Positions 28,689-37,606 of a stretch of DNA of 64,000 nt are shown here, piece by piece (position 1 is the stretch's first letter; every line of letters begins with the position of its first letter). The DNA is taken from positions 1,426,001 to 1,490,000 of the forward strand of contig NZ_CP060039.1 in NCBI RefSeq assembly GCF_014211915.1, written 5' to 3'. A program made the position numbers and the translations under genes. The DNA is from Burkholderia cenocepacia (GTDB taxonomy: Bacteria > Pseudomonadota > Gammaproteobacteria > Burkholderiales > Burkholderiaceae). The notes beneath the pieces are model-generated. The model saw only the letters and a program-made list of their open reading frames with translations, was not told where the DNA came from and did no database searches.

Positions 28689-29465
28689 TTAGTCTGCTCG
28701 CTTGCGGAACACCAGGTCCCACACGCCGTGGCCGAGCCGCAGCCCGCGCCGTTCGAATTTCGTCACCGGGCGGTAGTCGGGGCGCGGTGCGTAATCGGCG
28801 GCCGTGTTTTCGAGCGTCGGTTCCGCGCCGAGCACTTCCAGCATCTGCTCCGCGTAGTTCTGCCAGTCGGTCGCGCAGTGCAGGTACGCGCCGGGCTTCA
28901 GGCGCGACGCGAGATGCGCGACGAGCGGCGGCTGGATCAGCCGGCGCTTGTGGTGACGCGCCTTGTGCCACGGATCGGGGAAGAAGATATGCACGCCGTC
29001 GAGGCTTGCCGGCGCGATCATGTGCTCGAGCACCTCGACCGCGTCGTGCTGGATGATGCGGATGTTCGACAGACTCTGCTCGCCGATCAGCTTCAGCAGC
29101 GCGCCGACGCCCGGCTCGTGCACCTCGACGCCGAGGAAGTCGTCGCCCGGGCGGTGCGCGGCGATTTCCGCGGTCGACGCGCCCATCCCGAAACCGATCT
29201 CGAGGATGCGCGGCGCGCTGCGGCCGAAGATCGCGTCCCAGTCGGGCATTTCCGGCGCAAACGGAACCACGAAGCGCGGGCCGAACTCGTCGAGCGCGCG
29301 GCGCTGGCCGGTCGACACGCGGCCGGCGCGCGTCACGAAGCTGCGGATGCGGCGGTGGTGCAGCGGGTTGACTTCGTCGGCGCCTTCGGCAGCTTGGTCG
29401 GCTTCGTCGGGAATGGCGTCGTCGTGCGGCGGCAGGCCGGCTTCGTTCGGATCGTCGTGCATCAT
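28689..29465 (-). CDS. trmB: tRNA (guanine-N7-)-methyltransferase
   Basis: Makes m7G46 in tRNA variable loops. From the ATG at 29465 it is 258 residues. A polar N-terminal extension of about 45 residues comes before the conserved [16 protein letters not shown]. Then [16 protein letters not shown] (SAM motif I), [20 protein letters not shown] (the family hallmark) and [12 protein letters not shown] follow. It lies just downstream of a tRNA-Gly gene on the same strand and could be read from the same transcript. Confidence 0.94.
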   Translation of the reverse strand: MMHDDPNEAGLPPHDDAIPDEADQAAEGADEVNPLHHRRIRSFVTRAGRVSTGQRRALDEFGPRFVVPFAPEMPDWDAIFGRSAPRILEIGFGMGASTAEIAAHRPGDDFLGVEVHEPGVGALLKLIGEQSLSNIRIIQHDAVEVLEHMIAPASLDGVHIFFPDPWHKARHHKRRLIQPPLVAHLASRLKPGAYLHCATDWQNYAEQMLEVLGAEPTLENTAADYAPRPDYRPVTKFERRGLRLGHGVWDLVFRKRAD

Positions 29466-29596
29466 CGGTACAGAGAAAGGCTCGGTTCGGGCGAGGACCC
29501 GTTGCGCAGCAGTGCTGCCGGGCGATTCGGCGCATGGTACAAAAAAGCCGCCTTCGACGAGGCGGCTCATGCGCAGGCTGTTGTGCAGCCGGAAAG

Positions 29597-29671
29597 TGGA
29601 GCGGGCGATGGGAATCGAACCCACGTCATCAGCTTGGGAAGCTGAGGTAATGGCCATTATACGACGCCCGC
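29597..29671 (-). tRNA. tRNA-Gly (anticodon CCC)
   Basis: 75 bases including an encoded CCA. The acceptor stem GCGGGCG pairs with CGCCCGC; the anticodon stem-loop TCAGC-TTCCCAA-GCTGA places CCC at positions 34-36; the T loop reads GGTTCGATTCC. It decodes GGG codons. It stands alone, 131 bases upstream of trmB. Confidence 0.96.
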
Positions 29672-29973
29672 AGAACGGGTGATTGTACAGGGTTTGGTCG
29701 TGATGTTACAAGTGATGCGTTGGAGCAGCCGGCAAACCGGCTTCGCGCTCGGGGTGCACGCACCCGCGCGATGCGCCGGCTACGCGCCAGCAAGTCGGCA
29801 GTAACAAGAGCGGCGCTGCGGTGCCGAGGCCCGACTACAAACGCGATGGCGGCGCGCTTACACGCCCGCCCATGTCGAAAATAGACGAGTCGGCGTCGGA
29901 AGCATACAAGCCCGGGCAAGGCTTTCGAACTAACGTGACAGACCTCTCACACGATCGTCAGTCTGGAGCCGAC
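29672..29973. other. Intergenic region between tRNA-Gly and the cupin gene
   Basis: About 300 bases. Apart from a GCCGG...CCGGC inverted repeat near 29735, nothing was recognised: no ORF with coding character, no terminator and no tRNA-end repeat that would mark an integrated element. Confidence 0.5.
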
Positions 29974-30318
29974 ATGTCCGATTTCATCACCGTTCTGCGC
30001 AAAACCTGCCCGACGCCTGTCCTTGACGCGACCAAGTGGAAGCGCATTGGCGGCGATCCGCACACCGTGAACCTCAACGCGTACGTCTCGAAGGACGGCA
30101 GCAAGATCATGGGTACCTGGATCTGCACGCCGGGCAAGTTCGAGGTGAACTACGAAAAATGGGAGTACTGCCACTTCCTCGATGGCTACTGCATCATCAC
30201 GCCGGAAGGCGAGGAGCCGCAGCACTTGAAAGCTGGCGACGTGTTCGTGATCGAACCCGGCATGAAGGGCACGTGGGAAGTGGTGGAGACGGTGCGCAAG
30301 TACTTCGTCTTTGCCTGA
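29974..30318 (+). CDS. Cupin domain protein (DUF861/EutQ-like)
   Basis: Single-cupin protein of 114 residues. Two short cupin motifs are visible: GTWICTPGKFEVNYEKWEYCHFLDG and PQHLKAGDVFVIEPGMKGTWEV. The second is the usual C-terminal cupin block; the first lacks the classic HxH pair and instead has E and H spaced as in the DUF861 group. The ATG is preceded by TCTGGAG. It is followed by a tartrate-dehydratase-like gene after 313 bases; a functional link is not shown. Confidence 0.78.
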   Translation: MSDFITVLRKTCPTPVLDATKWKRIGGDPHTVNLNAYVSKDGSKIMGTWICTPGKFEVNYEKWEYCHFLDGYCIITPEGEEPQHLKAGDVFVIEPGMKGTWEVVETVRKYFVFA

Positions 30319-30631
30319 CGGGTCGGTCGATTCGATCCAAGGCACGCATACCGTTATCGCTCCACATCCGGTTCACGAAGTCGGGGGCAAACGGAGATTC
30401 CGCGAGGTTCGGAAACAGCGCGCCGAGCGTAGTTACACGCTCGACGCGCTCGGCTATCCGACCGCCACCACGAAGAATGCGACGCGTGGTTGCCCAGCCA
30501 CGACGCGATAACGCTCGCCGCCGGCTCTGCACGCCGTCACGCAAACCCCTAAGATGCAGCGATCCGCCCACCGTTTCCGCTGCAGCGCACGAACCTCCCG
30601 CCTGCGCCGCACGCCCCTCCGGAGCCCGACC
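30319..30631. other. Intergenic region before the tartrate-dehydratase-like gene
   Basis: About 310 bases without a supported gene. A minus-strand frame has a short protein-like stretch but no start, stop or length that would make a gene, so at most a relic could be here. Confidence 0.4.
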
Positions 30632-31798
30632 ATGCGTATCACCGCGGTCCACGAACGCGCGATTCCCGTATCCCGCTATGCCGATCCGGCGATTGCATCC
30701 GGCGGCCTGACCACGAGCGTCGTTGCGGTCGTCACTGACGTCGTGCGCGACGGCCGCCCGGTGACGGGCTACGGCTACGCGTCGATTGGCCGCTTCGCGC
30801 AGGGCGGCCTGATCCGCGAACGGTTCGCGCCGCGTCTGCTCGCCGCCGCCGACACGCTCGCCGACGAAGCCGGCACGAACCTCGATCCGTTCCGCGCCTG
30901 GCGCGCGATGATGGCCGGCGAGAAGCCGGGCGGGCACGGCGAACGCTGCGTCGCGGTCGGCACGCTTGACATGGCGATCTGGGACGCCGCCGCGAAGATC
31001 GCCGACCTGCCGCTGCATCGCTTTCTCGCCGAGCGCCTCCAACGCACGGCAGCACCACGCGTGCGCGTGTACGCGGGCGGCGGCTACCGCTATCCGCATG
31101 ACGATCTCGCACGCCTGTCGGACGAGATGCGCCGGATCGTCGATCTCGGCTACACGTACGCGAAGATCAAGATCGGCGGTGCGGATTTCGAGCAGGACCG
31201 GCGCCGCATCGAAGCCGCTGCCGCACAGCTCGCAGGCCCTTCGCATCTCGCGGTCGACGCGATGAACACGTACGACGCGACGACCGTCGACCGGGCCGTC
31301 GACATGCTCGCGCCGTTCGATCTGTGGTGGTTCGAGGACATCTGCGATCCGCTCGACCTGCCGCTCCAGGCAGACGTCGCCGCGCGGTACGCACCGCCAA
31401 TCGCGGCAGGCGAAGCGCTGTTCTCGCTCGCGGAGGCGAAGCTGCTCGACCGCTACGGCGGCTTGCGTGCCGACCGCGACGTGCTGGTGTTCGATCCCGT
31501 GCACAGCTACGGGCTGCCGGGCTATCTGCAGATCGTCGATCACTTCGTGTCGCGCGGCTGGCGGCGCGACGCGTTCTGGCCGCACGGCGGCCATCTGTTC
31601 TCGTTGCATGTCGTCGCGGCGCTCGGGCTCGGCGGCGCGGAAGTCAGCCCGTTCGCATTCGAACCCTTCAGCGGACTCGCCGATGGCGAAATCGTCGACG
31701 CAGGATACGCGCGCGTGCCGCAGGCGCCGGGTATCGGGTTCGAGCTGCATGCCCACGCGCACGACGCGTTCCGCGCGATATCGGTATCGGGCCGCTGA
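30632..31798 (+). CDS. Enolase-superfamily dehydratase, D(-)-tartrate dehydratase-like
   Basis: 388-residue member of the mandelate-racemase/enolase superfamily. It aligns by eye with Bradyrhizobium D(-)-tartrate dehydratase with a constant four-residue offset: metal ligands Asp209, Glu235 and Glu261, the KxK bases Lys178 and Lys180 (YAKIKIGG), and His318 in WPHGGH. Shared blocks include GRFAQGGLIRERFAPRLL and GEKPGGHGERCVAVGTLDMA. The expected reaction is D-tartrate to oxaloacetate. The start is the ATG at 30632 after CCGGAGCC. The family is sure; the substrate is inferred from conserved residues. Confidence 0.87.
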   Translation: MRITAVHERAIPVSRYADPAIASGGLTTSVVAVVTDVVRDGRPVTGYGYASIGRFAQGGLIRERFAPRLLAAADTLADEAGTNLDPFRAWRAMMAGEKPGGHGERCVAVGTLDMAIWDAAAKIADLPLHRFLAERLQRTAAPRVRVYAGGGYRYPHDDLARLSDEMRRIVDLGYTYAKIKIGGADFEQDRRRIEAAAAQLAGPSHLAVDAMNTYDATTVDRAVDMLAPFDLWWFEDICDPLDLPLQADVAARYAPPIAAGEALFSLAEAKLLDRYGGLRADRDVLVFDPVHSYGLPGYLQIVDHFVSRGWRRDAFWPHGGHLFSLHVVAALGLGGAEVSPFAFEPFSGLADGEIVDAGYARVPQAPGIGFELHAHAHDAFRAISVSGR

Positions 31799-31801
31799 CG
31801 C

Positions 31802-32428
31802 CTAAAGCGCGTCGATCGCGAAACGCACCGCGAAGCCGAGCATCATCACCGCGACGAAGCCGTCAAGCACGCGCCACGCGAGCGTACGGGCGAACCACGC
31901 AGGGCACGCGCGTGCGCCATAGACGAGCATCAGGAACCACGCCAGCGACGCAGTCATCGCGCCGATCGCAAACGGCGCGCGGGCAGACGGCGGGTGGCTC
32001 ACGATCACGGTCCCGAGCAGCAGCACCGTATCGATCCATGCATACGGATTGAGCAGCGAAACCGCGGCGGTCGCGAGCAGCGTGCGCGACCGCGTGGGTT
32101 CGCTAGCGACGCGTGAGCCATCTACATGCTCAGGCTCCCGTCCGACGATCGCCGAGCGCAGCGCGAGCAGGCCGTGGCCCGCGAGATACGCGATACCGGC
32201 CCACAGCGCGGCCGCCACCACGGCGGCATGGCGCGACAGCAATGCCGACAGCCCGTGCGCGCCGAGCACGATCAGCAATGCGTCACTGCCCGCGCAGACG
32301 ACGGCGATGGAGAGCAGGTGAGGGCTCGAAATCGAGCGCTTGATGACGAAGGCGTCCTTGGGACCGACCGACGTGAACAGGCCGGCGCCAAGCAGCAGGC
32401 CTTCGAGGAAGGCGGAGGTGTCGAGCAC
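31802..32428 (-). CDS. LysE/ArgO-family exporter
   Basis: Inner-membrane amino-acid exporter family protein, 208 residues, with about six hydrophobic segments. The N-terminal segment has GLFTSVGPKDAFVIKRS, with the GPKD seen in ArgO/LysE-type proteins, and LLNPYAWIDTVLLLG carries the NPxAW(I)D element in the middle. Its 3' end nearly touches the converging tartrate-dehydratase gene (3 bases apart), and its start is 38 bases from the LysR gene's end. Substrate is probably a basic amino acid, unproven. Confidence 0.85.
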   Translation of the reverse strand: MLDTSAFLEGLLLGAGLFTSVGPKDAFVIKRSISSPHLLSIAVVCAGSDALLIVLGAHGLSALLSRHAAVVAAALWAGIAYLAGHGLLALRSAIVGREPEHVDGSRVASEPTRSRTLLATAAVSLLNPYAWIDTVLLLGTVIVSHPPSARAPFAIGAMTASLAWFLMLVYGARACPAWFARTLAWRVLDGFVAVMMLGFAVRFAIDAL

Positions 32429-32466
32429 GAGCGAGCCGACAACCTCTTAAGCTGAACCGGTGATGG

Positions 32467-33426
32467 TTACGATGGAGCCACGTTAAGGGGCGCCGGGGGC
32501 GTTGTCAATGCCCGGCCGGCCGCCCATTCCGGCCGCTGCCCGAGCGTATCGAACAGCCGGACGATTTCGGCCTTCACTTTCTGCACCGCGTTGCTGACGA
32601 GCGCCGTGTCGTGCCAGCACAGCGACAGGTCGCGCGCGAACAGCCGGTGCGCGACCGTCGACAGCTTGAGCTTGCGTTCCTCGATCTCGACGTGCGCGGC
32701 GGTCCACGGCAGGATCGTCACGCCGAGCTGCGCCATCACGGCCGCGAACAGCAGCCCGGTCGAACTCGCCTCGAAGCTGATCTCGTACGACAGCCCGGCC
32801 TCGCGCATCGCCCAGTCGACGCGGTTGCGGATCGTATTCGGCGCGCTCGGCAGCACGAGCGGCATCCGCGCGATCGCGTCGAGCGGCACGGGGGCGTCCG
32901 GCACCGGGAATCCGGGCCACGTGATCAGGTACAGCGTTTCCGTCAGCAGCCGGTGGATCGCGATCCCGCGCGTGTCGACCGCATCGACGACGATCGCGAG
33001 ATCGAGCCGCGCACGTTCGAGCAGCGTGTCGAGATCGGCGCTCGGCGCTTCGATCAGCTCCAGCATGATGCCCGGATAGCGGTCGCGCACCGCGCGGGCG
33101 AGCGGAATGGCCAGCACGCGCGCGGTGCTCGACGGCATGCCGACGGTCACGCGGCCCTGCGGCGTGTCGGCGTCGCGGTGCAGCAGCTCGCGCGTGCCGT
33201 CGGCCTGGCGCAGCAGTTCGAGTGCGTGCCGGTACAGCGTGCGGCCGGCGGCGGTCGGCGCGACGCCGCGCACGCTTCGTTCGAGCAGTTGCATCCCGAG
33301 ATCCTGCTCGAGATTGCGCATCTGCTGGCTCACCGCCGGCTGCGCGACGTGCAGCGCCTCGCTCGCGTGCGTGACGTTGCCGCATTCGACGACCTTCACG
33401 AAATAGCGCAACTGTCTCAAGTCCAT
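32467..33426 (-). CDS. LysR-family transcriptional regulator
   Basis: 319 residues: an N-terminal winged helix-turn-helix (MDLRQLRYFVKVVECGNVTHASEALHVAQPAVSQQMRNLE, shown as the classic LysR layout) and a C-terminal effector-binding domain. The start was set at MDLRQL because this is the usual LysR N-terminus. It is divergent from the MFS/CoA-transferase/decarboxylase genes with a 193-base gap holding AT-rich sequence. It is therefore the likely regulator of that module, responding to its substrate or a CoA intermediate. Confidence 0.93.
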   Translation of the reverse strand: MDLRQLRYFVKVVECGNVTHASEALHVAQPAVSQQMRNLEQDLGMQLLERSVRGVAPTAAGRTLYRHALELLRQADGTRELLHRDADTPQGRVTVGMPSSTARVLAIPLARAVRDRYPGIMLELIEAPSADLDTLLERARLDLAIVVDAVDTRGIAIHRLLTETLYLITWPGFPVPDAPVPLDAIARMPLVLPSAPNTIRNRVDWAMREAGLSYEISFEASSTGLLFAAVMAQLGVTILPWTAAHVEIEERKLKLSTVAHRLFARDLSLCWHDTALVSNAVQKVKAEIVRLFDTLGQRPEWAAGRALTTPPAPLNVAPS

Positions 33427-33619
33427 CGCCGCCGTCTCCCGATTCAAACCCGAATCGTGCCCCATTCGAGCCATAAGCCAATCCGATCGAGCAAGATGAA
33501 TATCATATTTTTCAGCGATCGATAGCGTTTCTATACTCGTCTCACAAAAGAGCCCGACTGCCGGCCATTCCGGACCGGACGCGGCGCAAGAGCCGGCCCC
33601 CGCCGGCAAGGAGACGAAG
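33427..33619. promoter_or_regulatory. Divergent promoter region LysR / MFS
   Basis: The segment around 33495-33540 is clearly AT-richer than the rest. It contains TGAATATCATATTTTTCA, which has T-N11-A spacing usable by LysR proteins, and a TATACT -10-like hexamer near 33530 facing the MFS gene. Confidence 0.45.
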
Positions 33620-34942
33620 ATGTTCAAGGCGATCGACGCGCCGGCGGCCGGCGCGAAGCCGCGGCGCACGCCGCTCACGCGCGAGCAGGTCAAGGGCTTC
33701 TGGGCGGTGTACGCGGGCTGGGTGCTCGACGGCGTGGATTCGGTGATCTACGCGCTCGTGCTGATTCCCGCGCTGACGGAATTGCTGCCGGCGTCCGGCA
33801 TCGCGGCGACGCCCGCGAATCTGGGGATGTACGGCTCGATCCTGTTCGCGCTGTTTCTGATCGGCTGGGGGCTGTCGTTCATCTGGGGGCCGCTCGCCGA
33901 TCGCTTCGGCCGCGTGCGCACGCTCGCGGCGAGCATCCTGATCTATTCGGTGTTCACCGGCGCGGCCGCGTTCGTGCACGACGTGTGGGCGCTGGCCGCG
34001 TGCCGGCTGATCGCCGGGATCGGCGTCGGCGGCGAATGGGCGCTCGCCGGCACCTACGTCGCCGAGAGCTGGCCGGAAGACCGCCGCAAGATGGGCGCCG
34101 GCTACCTGCAGACGGGCTACTACTTCGGCTTCTTCATCGCGGCCTGCCTGAACTACACGATCGGCGCGACCTACGGCTGGCGCGCGATGTTCCTGTGCGG
34201 GCTGGCGCCCGCGCTGCTCGCGGTGTTCACGGTGATGCGCGTGAAGGAGCCGGGGCAGTGGCGGCGGCACGACGCGCGCGACGGCGACGTGGCCGACGCA
34301 CGGCGCGCGCATCCGCTGCGCGAGATCTTCGCGCCGGCGTTCCGGCGCCGCACGCTGACGAGCGCGAGCCTCGTCGGCGTCGCGATCGTCGGGCTGTGGG
34401 CCGGCTCCGTCTACGAGGCGAGCGCGGTCACCACGCTGGCGGCGCGCGCGGGCATCGATCACGTCGGCGCGCTGCGGCTTGCGTCGATCGGCGCGGCGAT
34501 CCTGTCGTGCGCGACGATTGCCGGCTGCCTGGTGGCGCCGTGGCTGTCGGAACGGCTCGGCCGGCGTACCGCGCTCGGCGTGTATTTCGCGGGGATGGCC
34601 GCATCGATCGTGTTCGCGTTCGGCTGGGCGTTCTACCAGTCGAACGGGCTCGCTGCGTTCATGGTATCGCTCGCGTTCCTCGGCTTCTTCGGCGGCAACT
34701 TCGCGATCTTCTCGCTGTGGTTGCCCGAGCAATATCCGACGCGCGTGCGGGCCACCGCGTTCGCGTTCAACGCGTCGGTCGGCCGCTTCATCGGCGCGGG
34801 CGTGAACTTCCTGCTCGGCGCTGCGATTCACGGTTACGGATCGCTCGGCGTGCCGGTCGCATGGACCGCGGCCGTGTTCGGGCTCGGCATCCTGATTCTG
34901 CCGTTCGCGGTCGAGACGCGGCACCAGACGCTGCCCGAATGA
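33620..34942 (+). CDS. MFS transporter (sialate/aromatic-acid symporter type)
   Basis: Major facilitator of 440 residues with 12 predicted membrane segments. The first loop motif GPLADRFGRVRT (about residues 90-101) and the GIGVGGEWALAGTYVAESWPEDRR segment are typical of proton symporters for organic acids. It heads a plus-strand group with a CoA transferase and a methylmalonyl-CoA decarboxylase-like enzyme. The cargo is therefore probably a short dicarboxylic or branched acid that the next two enzymes process (inference). Confidence 0.88.
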   Translation: MFKAIDAPAAGAKPRRTPLTREQVKGFWAVYAGWVLDGVDSVIYALVLIPALTELLPASGIAATPANLGMYGSILFALFLIGWGLSFIWGPLADRFGRVRTLAASILIYSVFTGAAAFVHDVWALAACRLIAGIGVGGEWALAGTYVAESWPEDRRKMGAGYLQTGYYFGFFIAACLNYTIGATYGWRAMFLCGLAPALLAVFTVMRVKEPGQWRRHDARDGDVADARRAHPLREIFAPAFRRRTLTSASLVGVAIVGLWAGSVYEASAVTTLAARAGIDHVGALRLASIGAAILSCATIAGCLVAPWLSERLGRRTALGVYFAGMAASIVFAFGWAFYQSNGLAAFMVSLAFLGFFGGNFAIFSLWLPEQYPTRVRATAFAFNASVGRFIGAGVNFLLGAAIHGYGSLGVPVAWTAAVFGLGILILPFAVETRHQTLPE

Positions 34943-34993
34943 GCGAAATGCCGCAGTCGTTCGAGACATACCCATCAATATCAGGAGTCCGGA

Positions 34994-36217
34994 ATGCAGG
35001 CATTAACAGGAATCAAGGTCGTCGATCTGAGTCGCGCGCTGTCGGGGCCGTTCTGCTCGATGGTGCTCGCGGATCTCGGCGCCGACGTGATCAAGGTCGA
35101 ATCGGGGCCGCACGGCGACATGAGCCGCGCGTGGGGGCCGTTCGATCGCGGCGTGAGCACGTACTACCTGTCCTGCAACCGCAACAAGCGCGGCATCTGC
35201 GTGGACTTCCGGCAGCCGGCCGGCCTCGACGTCGTGCGGCGCCTGATCGCGCAGGCCGACGTCGTGATCGAGAATTTCAAGGCGGGCACGATGGACGCGA
35301 TGGGGCTCGGCTATGCTGAGCTCAGCGCGCGCGACCCGCGGCTCGTGATGGGCAGCGTCACCGCGTTCGGCCCGCGCGGCCCGCTGCGCGACTGGCCGGG
35401 CTTCGACCAGATCGCGCAGGGCTATGCGGGGCTGATGAGCCTCACCGGTTTCCCGGACGGCGAGCCGACCCGCACGGGCACCGCGATCGGCGATCTCAGC
35501 TCGGGGATGTGGGTCGCGACCGGCGTGATGGCCGCGCTGTTCGAGCGCGAGCGCACCGGGCGCGGCCAGCATGTCGGCACGTCGCTGCTCGAAAGCCTCG
35601 TTGCGCTGCTGAGCGTGCATGGGCAACGCTACCTGAGCCTCGGCGACGTGCCGCGCCGTACCGGCAATGCGCATGCGGTGATCGCGCCGTACGGCGTGTT
35701 CGAGACGGCCGACGGCCCGCTCAACCTCGCGCCGATCACGACCGACATGTGGCTGCGGCTGTGCCAGTTGCTGGATCTGCCCGCGCTGCCCGACGATCCG
35801 CGCTTCGCGACCAACGATGCGCGCGTCGTGCATCGCGATGAGCTCAAGGCGCTGCTCGAAAGCCGGTTGCGCACGCGCGGCAAGCGCGACTGGACGCAAC
35901 GGTTCGTCGAGGCCGGGCTGCCGGCCGGCCCGATTCATACGCTCGACGAAGTGTTCGACGATCCGCAGCTCGCGCATTGCGGGCTGGTCGAGCCGGTCGC
36001 GCATCCGACGCTCGGCACGCTGCGCCAGGTCGTCACGCCGCTCGGCGGGATGGACGACGACGTGCCCGCGCCGCGCACGCGCCATGCGCCGCCGCTGCTC
36101 GGCGAGCATACGGTCGATGTGCTGCGCGAAGCCGGCTACGGCGACGACGCGATCGACGCACTGCTGGCCGGGCGCGCGATCTTCCAGGCCGATGCGGTGG
36201 CGGAGGCCGTGCAATGA
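34994..36217 (+). CDS. CaiB/BaiF family (class III) CoA transferase
   Basis: Formyl-CoA-transferase-type enzyme, 407 residues. The N-terminus GIKVVDLSRALSGPFCSMVLADLGADVIKVE is diagnostic. RGICVDFRQPAGLDVVRRLIAQADVVIENF follows, and Asp in the ERERTGRGQHV/LMSLTG region fits the catalytic-Asp layout of the family. It is expected to move CoA between acyl-CoA and a free acid. Its stop overlaps the decarboxylase start by four bases (ATGA), so the two are coupled. Substrate unknown; methylmalonate or malonate is plausible from the neighbour. Confidence 0.9.
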   Translation: MQALTGIKVVDLSRALSGPFCSMVLADLGADVIKVESGPHGDMSRAWGPFDRGVSTYYLSCNRNKRGICVDFRQPAGLDVVRRLIAQADVVIENFKAGTMDAMGLGYAELSARDPRLVMGSVTAFGPRGPLRDWPGFDQIAQGYAGLMSLTGFPDGEPTRTGTAIGDLSSGMWVATGVMAALFERERTGRGQHVGTSLLESLVALLSVHGQRYLSLGDVPRRTGNAHAVIAPYGVFETADGPLNLAPITTDMWLRLCQLLDLPALPDDPRFATNDARVVHRDELKALLESRLRTRGKRDWTQRFVEAGLPAGPIHTLDEVFDDPQLAHCGLVEPVAHPTLGTLRQVVTPLGGMDDDVPAPRTRHAPPLLGEHTVDVLREAGYGDDAIDALLAGRAIFQADAVAEAVQ

Positions 36218-37023
36218 CCGACATGACGAAACACGACGGGGCCTCGAGCGTGACGGTCGACTGGATCGGCGAGCGGATCGCGCGCGTGCGGTTCGGGAAT
36301 CCGGCGCGACGGCATGCGCTCGACGCGCCGTTGCTCGATGCCCTCGTCGCGCATCTCGATGCGTTGGCCGGGCACCGTCCGCCGCCGGTCGTGATCCTGT
36401 CCAACGACGGCAGCGGCGACGTGTGGAGCGCGGGGCACGACCTGCGCGAACTGGCCGACGACCGCGATCCGCTCGCGTATGGCAAACCGCTCGAACGCGC
36501 GCTGCGGCGCGTGCGGACCTATCCGGGCGCGGTGATCGCGGCGGTGGCCGGATCGGCGTGGGGCGGGGCGGTCGATCTCGTGATGAGCTGCGATCTCGTC
36601 GTCGCGGCGCGCGACGCGCGTTTCGCGATGACGCCCGCGAACATCGGCCTGCCGTATTCGATGAGCGGCCTGCTGCGCTTCCACGACAACCTGCCGATCC
36701 ATGTGCTCAAGGAGATGTTCTTCTGCGCGCAGCCGCTCGATGCGGAACGCGCCGCGCATCACGGGCTCGTGAACCGGCTGGCTGACGCGGGCGGGGTCGA
36801 CGACGCGGCGCTCGACGTCGCGCGCACCATTGCCGCGAAGGCGCCGCTCGCGGTGCACGCGGTGAAGGAGCAGTTGCGCGTGCTGCAGGACGCACGGCCG
36901 TTGCCGGCCGACGCGTTCGAGCGGATCACCGAGCTGCGTCGCCAGGCGTGCGAAGGCGCGGATTTCGACGAAGGGTTGCGCGCGTTCGCGGAGCGGCGTG
37001 CGCCGGTGTTTCGTGGGGCTTAG
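36214..37023 (+). CDS. Methylmalonyl-CoA decarboxylase-like crotonase
   Basis: 269-residue crotonase-fold enzyme. Its closest resemblance by eye is E. coli ScpB: WSAGHDLREL, DPLAYGKPLERALRRV, AGSAWGGAVDLVMSCDLVVAA, FAMTPANIGLPYSMSG and the end GLRAFAERRAPVFRG all match in order. Tyr148 corresponds to the active-site Tyr140 of ScpB; the ScpB Glu113 position is Asp121 here. Expected reaction: (methyl)malonyl-CoA to propionyl- or acetyl-CoA plus CO2. A general enoyl-CoA hydratase is the alternative. Coupled to the CoA transferase. Confidence 0.82.
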   Translation: MTDMTKHDGASSVTVDWIGERIARVRFGNPARRHALDAPLLDALVAHLDALAGHRPPPVVILSNDGSGDVWSAGHDLRELADDRDPLAYGKPLERALRRVRTYPGAVIAAVAGSAWGGAVDLVMSCDLVVAARDARFAMTPANIGLPYSMSGLLRFHDNLPIHVLKEMFFCAQPLDAERAAHHGLVNRLADAGGVDDAALDVARTIAAKAPLAVHAVKEQLRVLQDARPLPADAFERITELRRQACEGADFDEGLRAFAERRAPVFRGA

Positions 37024-37063
37024 ACGATCACGCGACGGCCGGTGCGATGACGGCGCCGCCGCG

Positions 37064-37606
37064 CTACACCCCGCCGAGCGTGTGTACACCCACGAGCAGT
37101 AGCGCGCCGATCGCGATCAGCAGCAGCGCATGAACGCGCGTGTAGATCACGCACAGCGTCGACGCAACCGCGATCGCGCGGGCGGCCCAGCCGCCGTCGA
37201 GCGCCTGCAGCAGCACCCACACCGACGCGAGGATCATGCCGGCCGCGACCGGGCGCAGGCCGGCTTCGAGCGCGATTTGCCAGCGTGCGCCCCGGTGCCG
37301 CCGCCATAGATGCGCGACGCCGTAGATCAGGAACGCGGTCGGGCCGAACAGCGCGAGCGTCGCGATCACCGCGCCCCAGAAACCGGCCACCTGCCAGCCG
37401 ATCAGCGTCGCCAGCAGCGAGCCGGGGCCCGGCGCCATCCGCGCGATCGCGAAGTCGTTCACGAATTGCGTGGCGCTCATCCAGTGATGGACGTCGACGA
37501 CCTGCCGCTGGATATCCGCGATGACCGCCTGCCCGCCGCCGATCGTCGCGATCGACAGCGGCGCGAACACGCCGAACAGCGCTGCGTAATGTGCGGACGC
37601 GTTCAT
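37064..37606 (-). CDS. Chromate transporter, second half (ChrA family, short form)
   Basis: 180-residue, roughly six-segment membrane protein corresponding to one half of full-length ChrA. IATIGGGQAVIADIQRQVV has the glycine-rich start of a CHR domain and FAIARMAPGPGSLLATLIGW the PGP motif. It overlaps the preceding half by four bases (ATGA). The two together make a split chromate/sulfate-type exporter; actual chromate transport is not shown. Confidence 0.87.
   Translation of the reverse strand: MNASAHYAALFGVFAPLSIATIGGGQAVIADIQRQVVDVHHWMSATQFVNDFAIARMAPGPGSLLATLIGWQVAGFWGAVIATLALFGPTAFLIYGVAHLWRRHRGARWQIALEAGLRPVAAGMILASVWVLLQALDGGWAARAIAVASTLCVIYTRVHALLLIAIGALLLVGVHTLGGV

Noticed and set aside
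29597..29973. tRNA-Gly as an integration site of a genomic island
   Set aside because: No integrase, no repeated tRNA 3' end and no composition shift nearby.
30319..30480. Minus-strand stretch LFPNLAESPFAPDFVNRMW looking like protein
   Set aside because: Short, no plausible start or ribosome site, and the frame continues antisense to the next gene; at most a relic.
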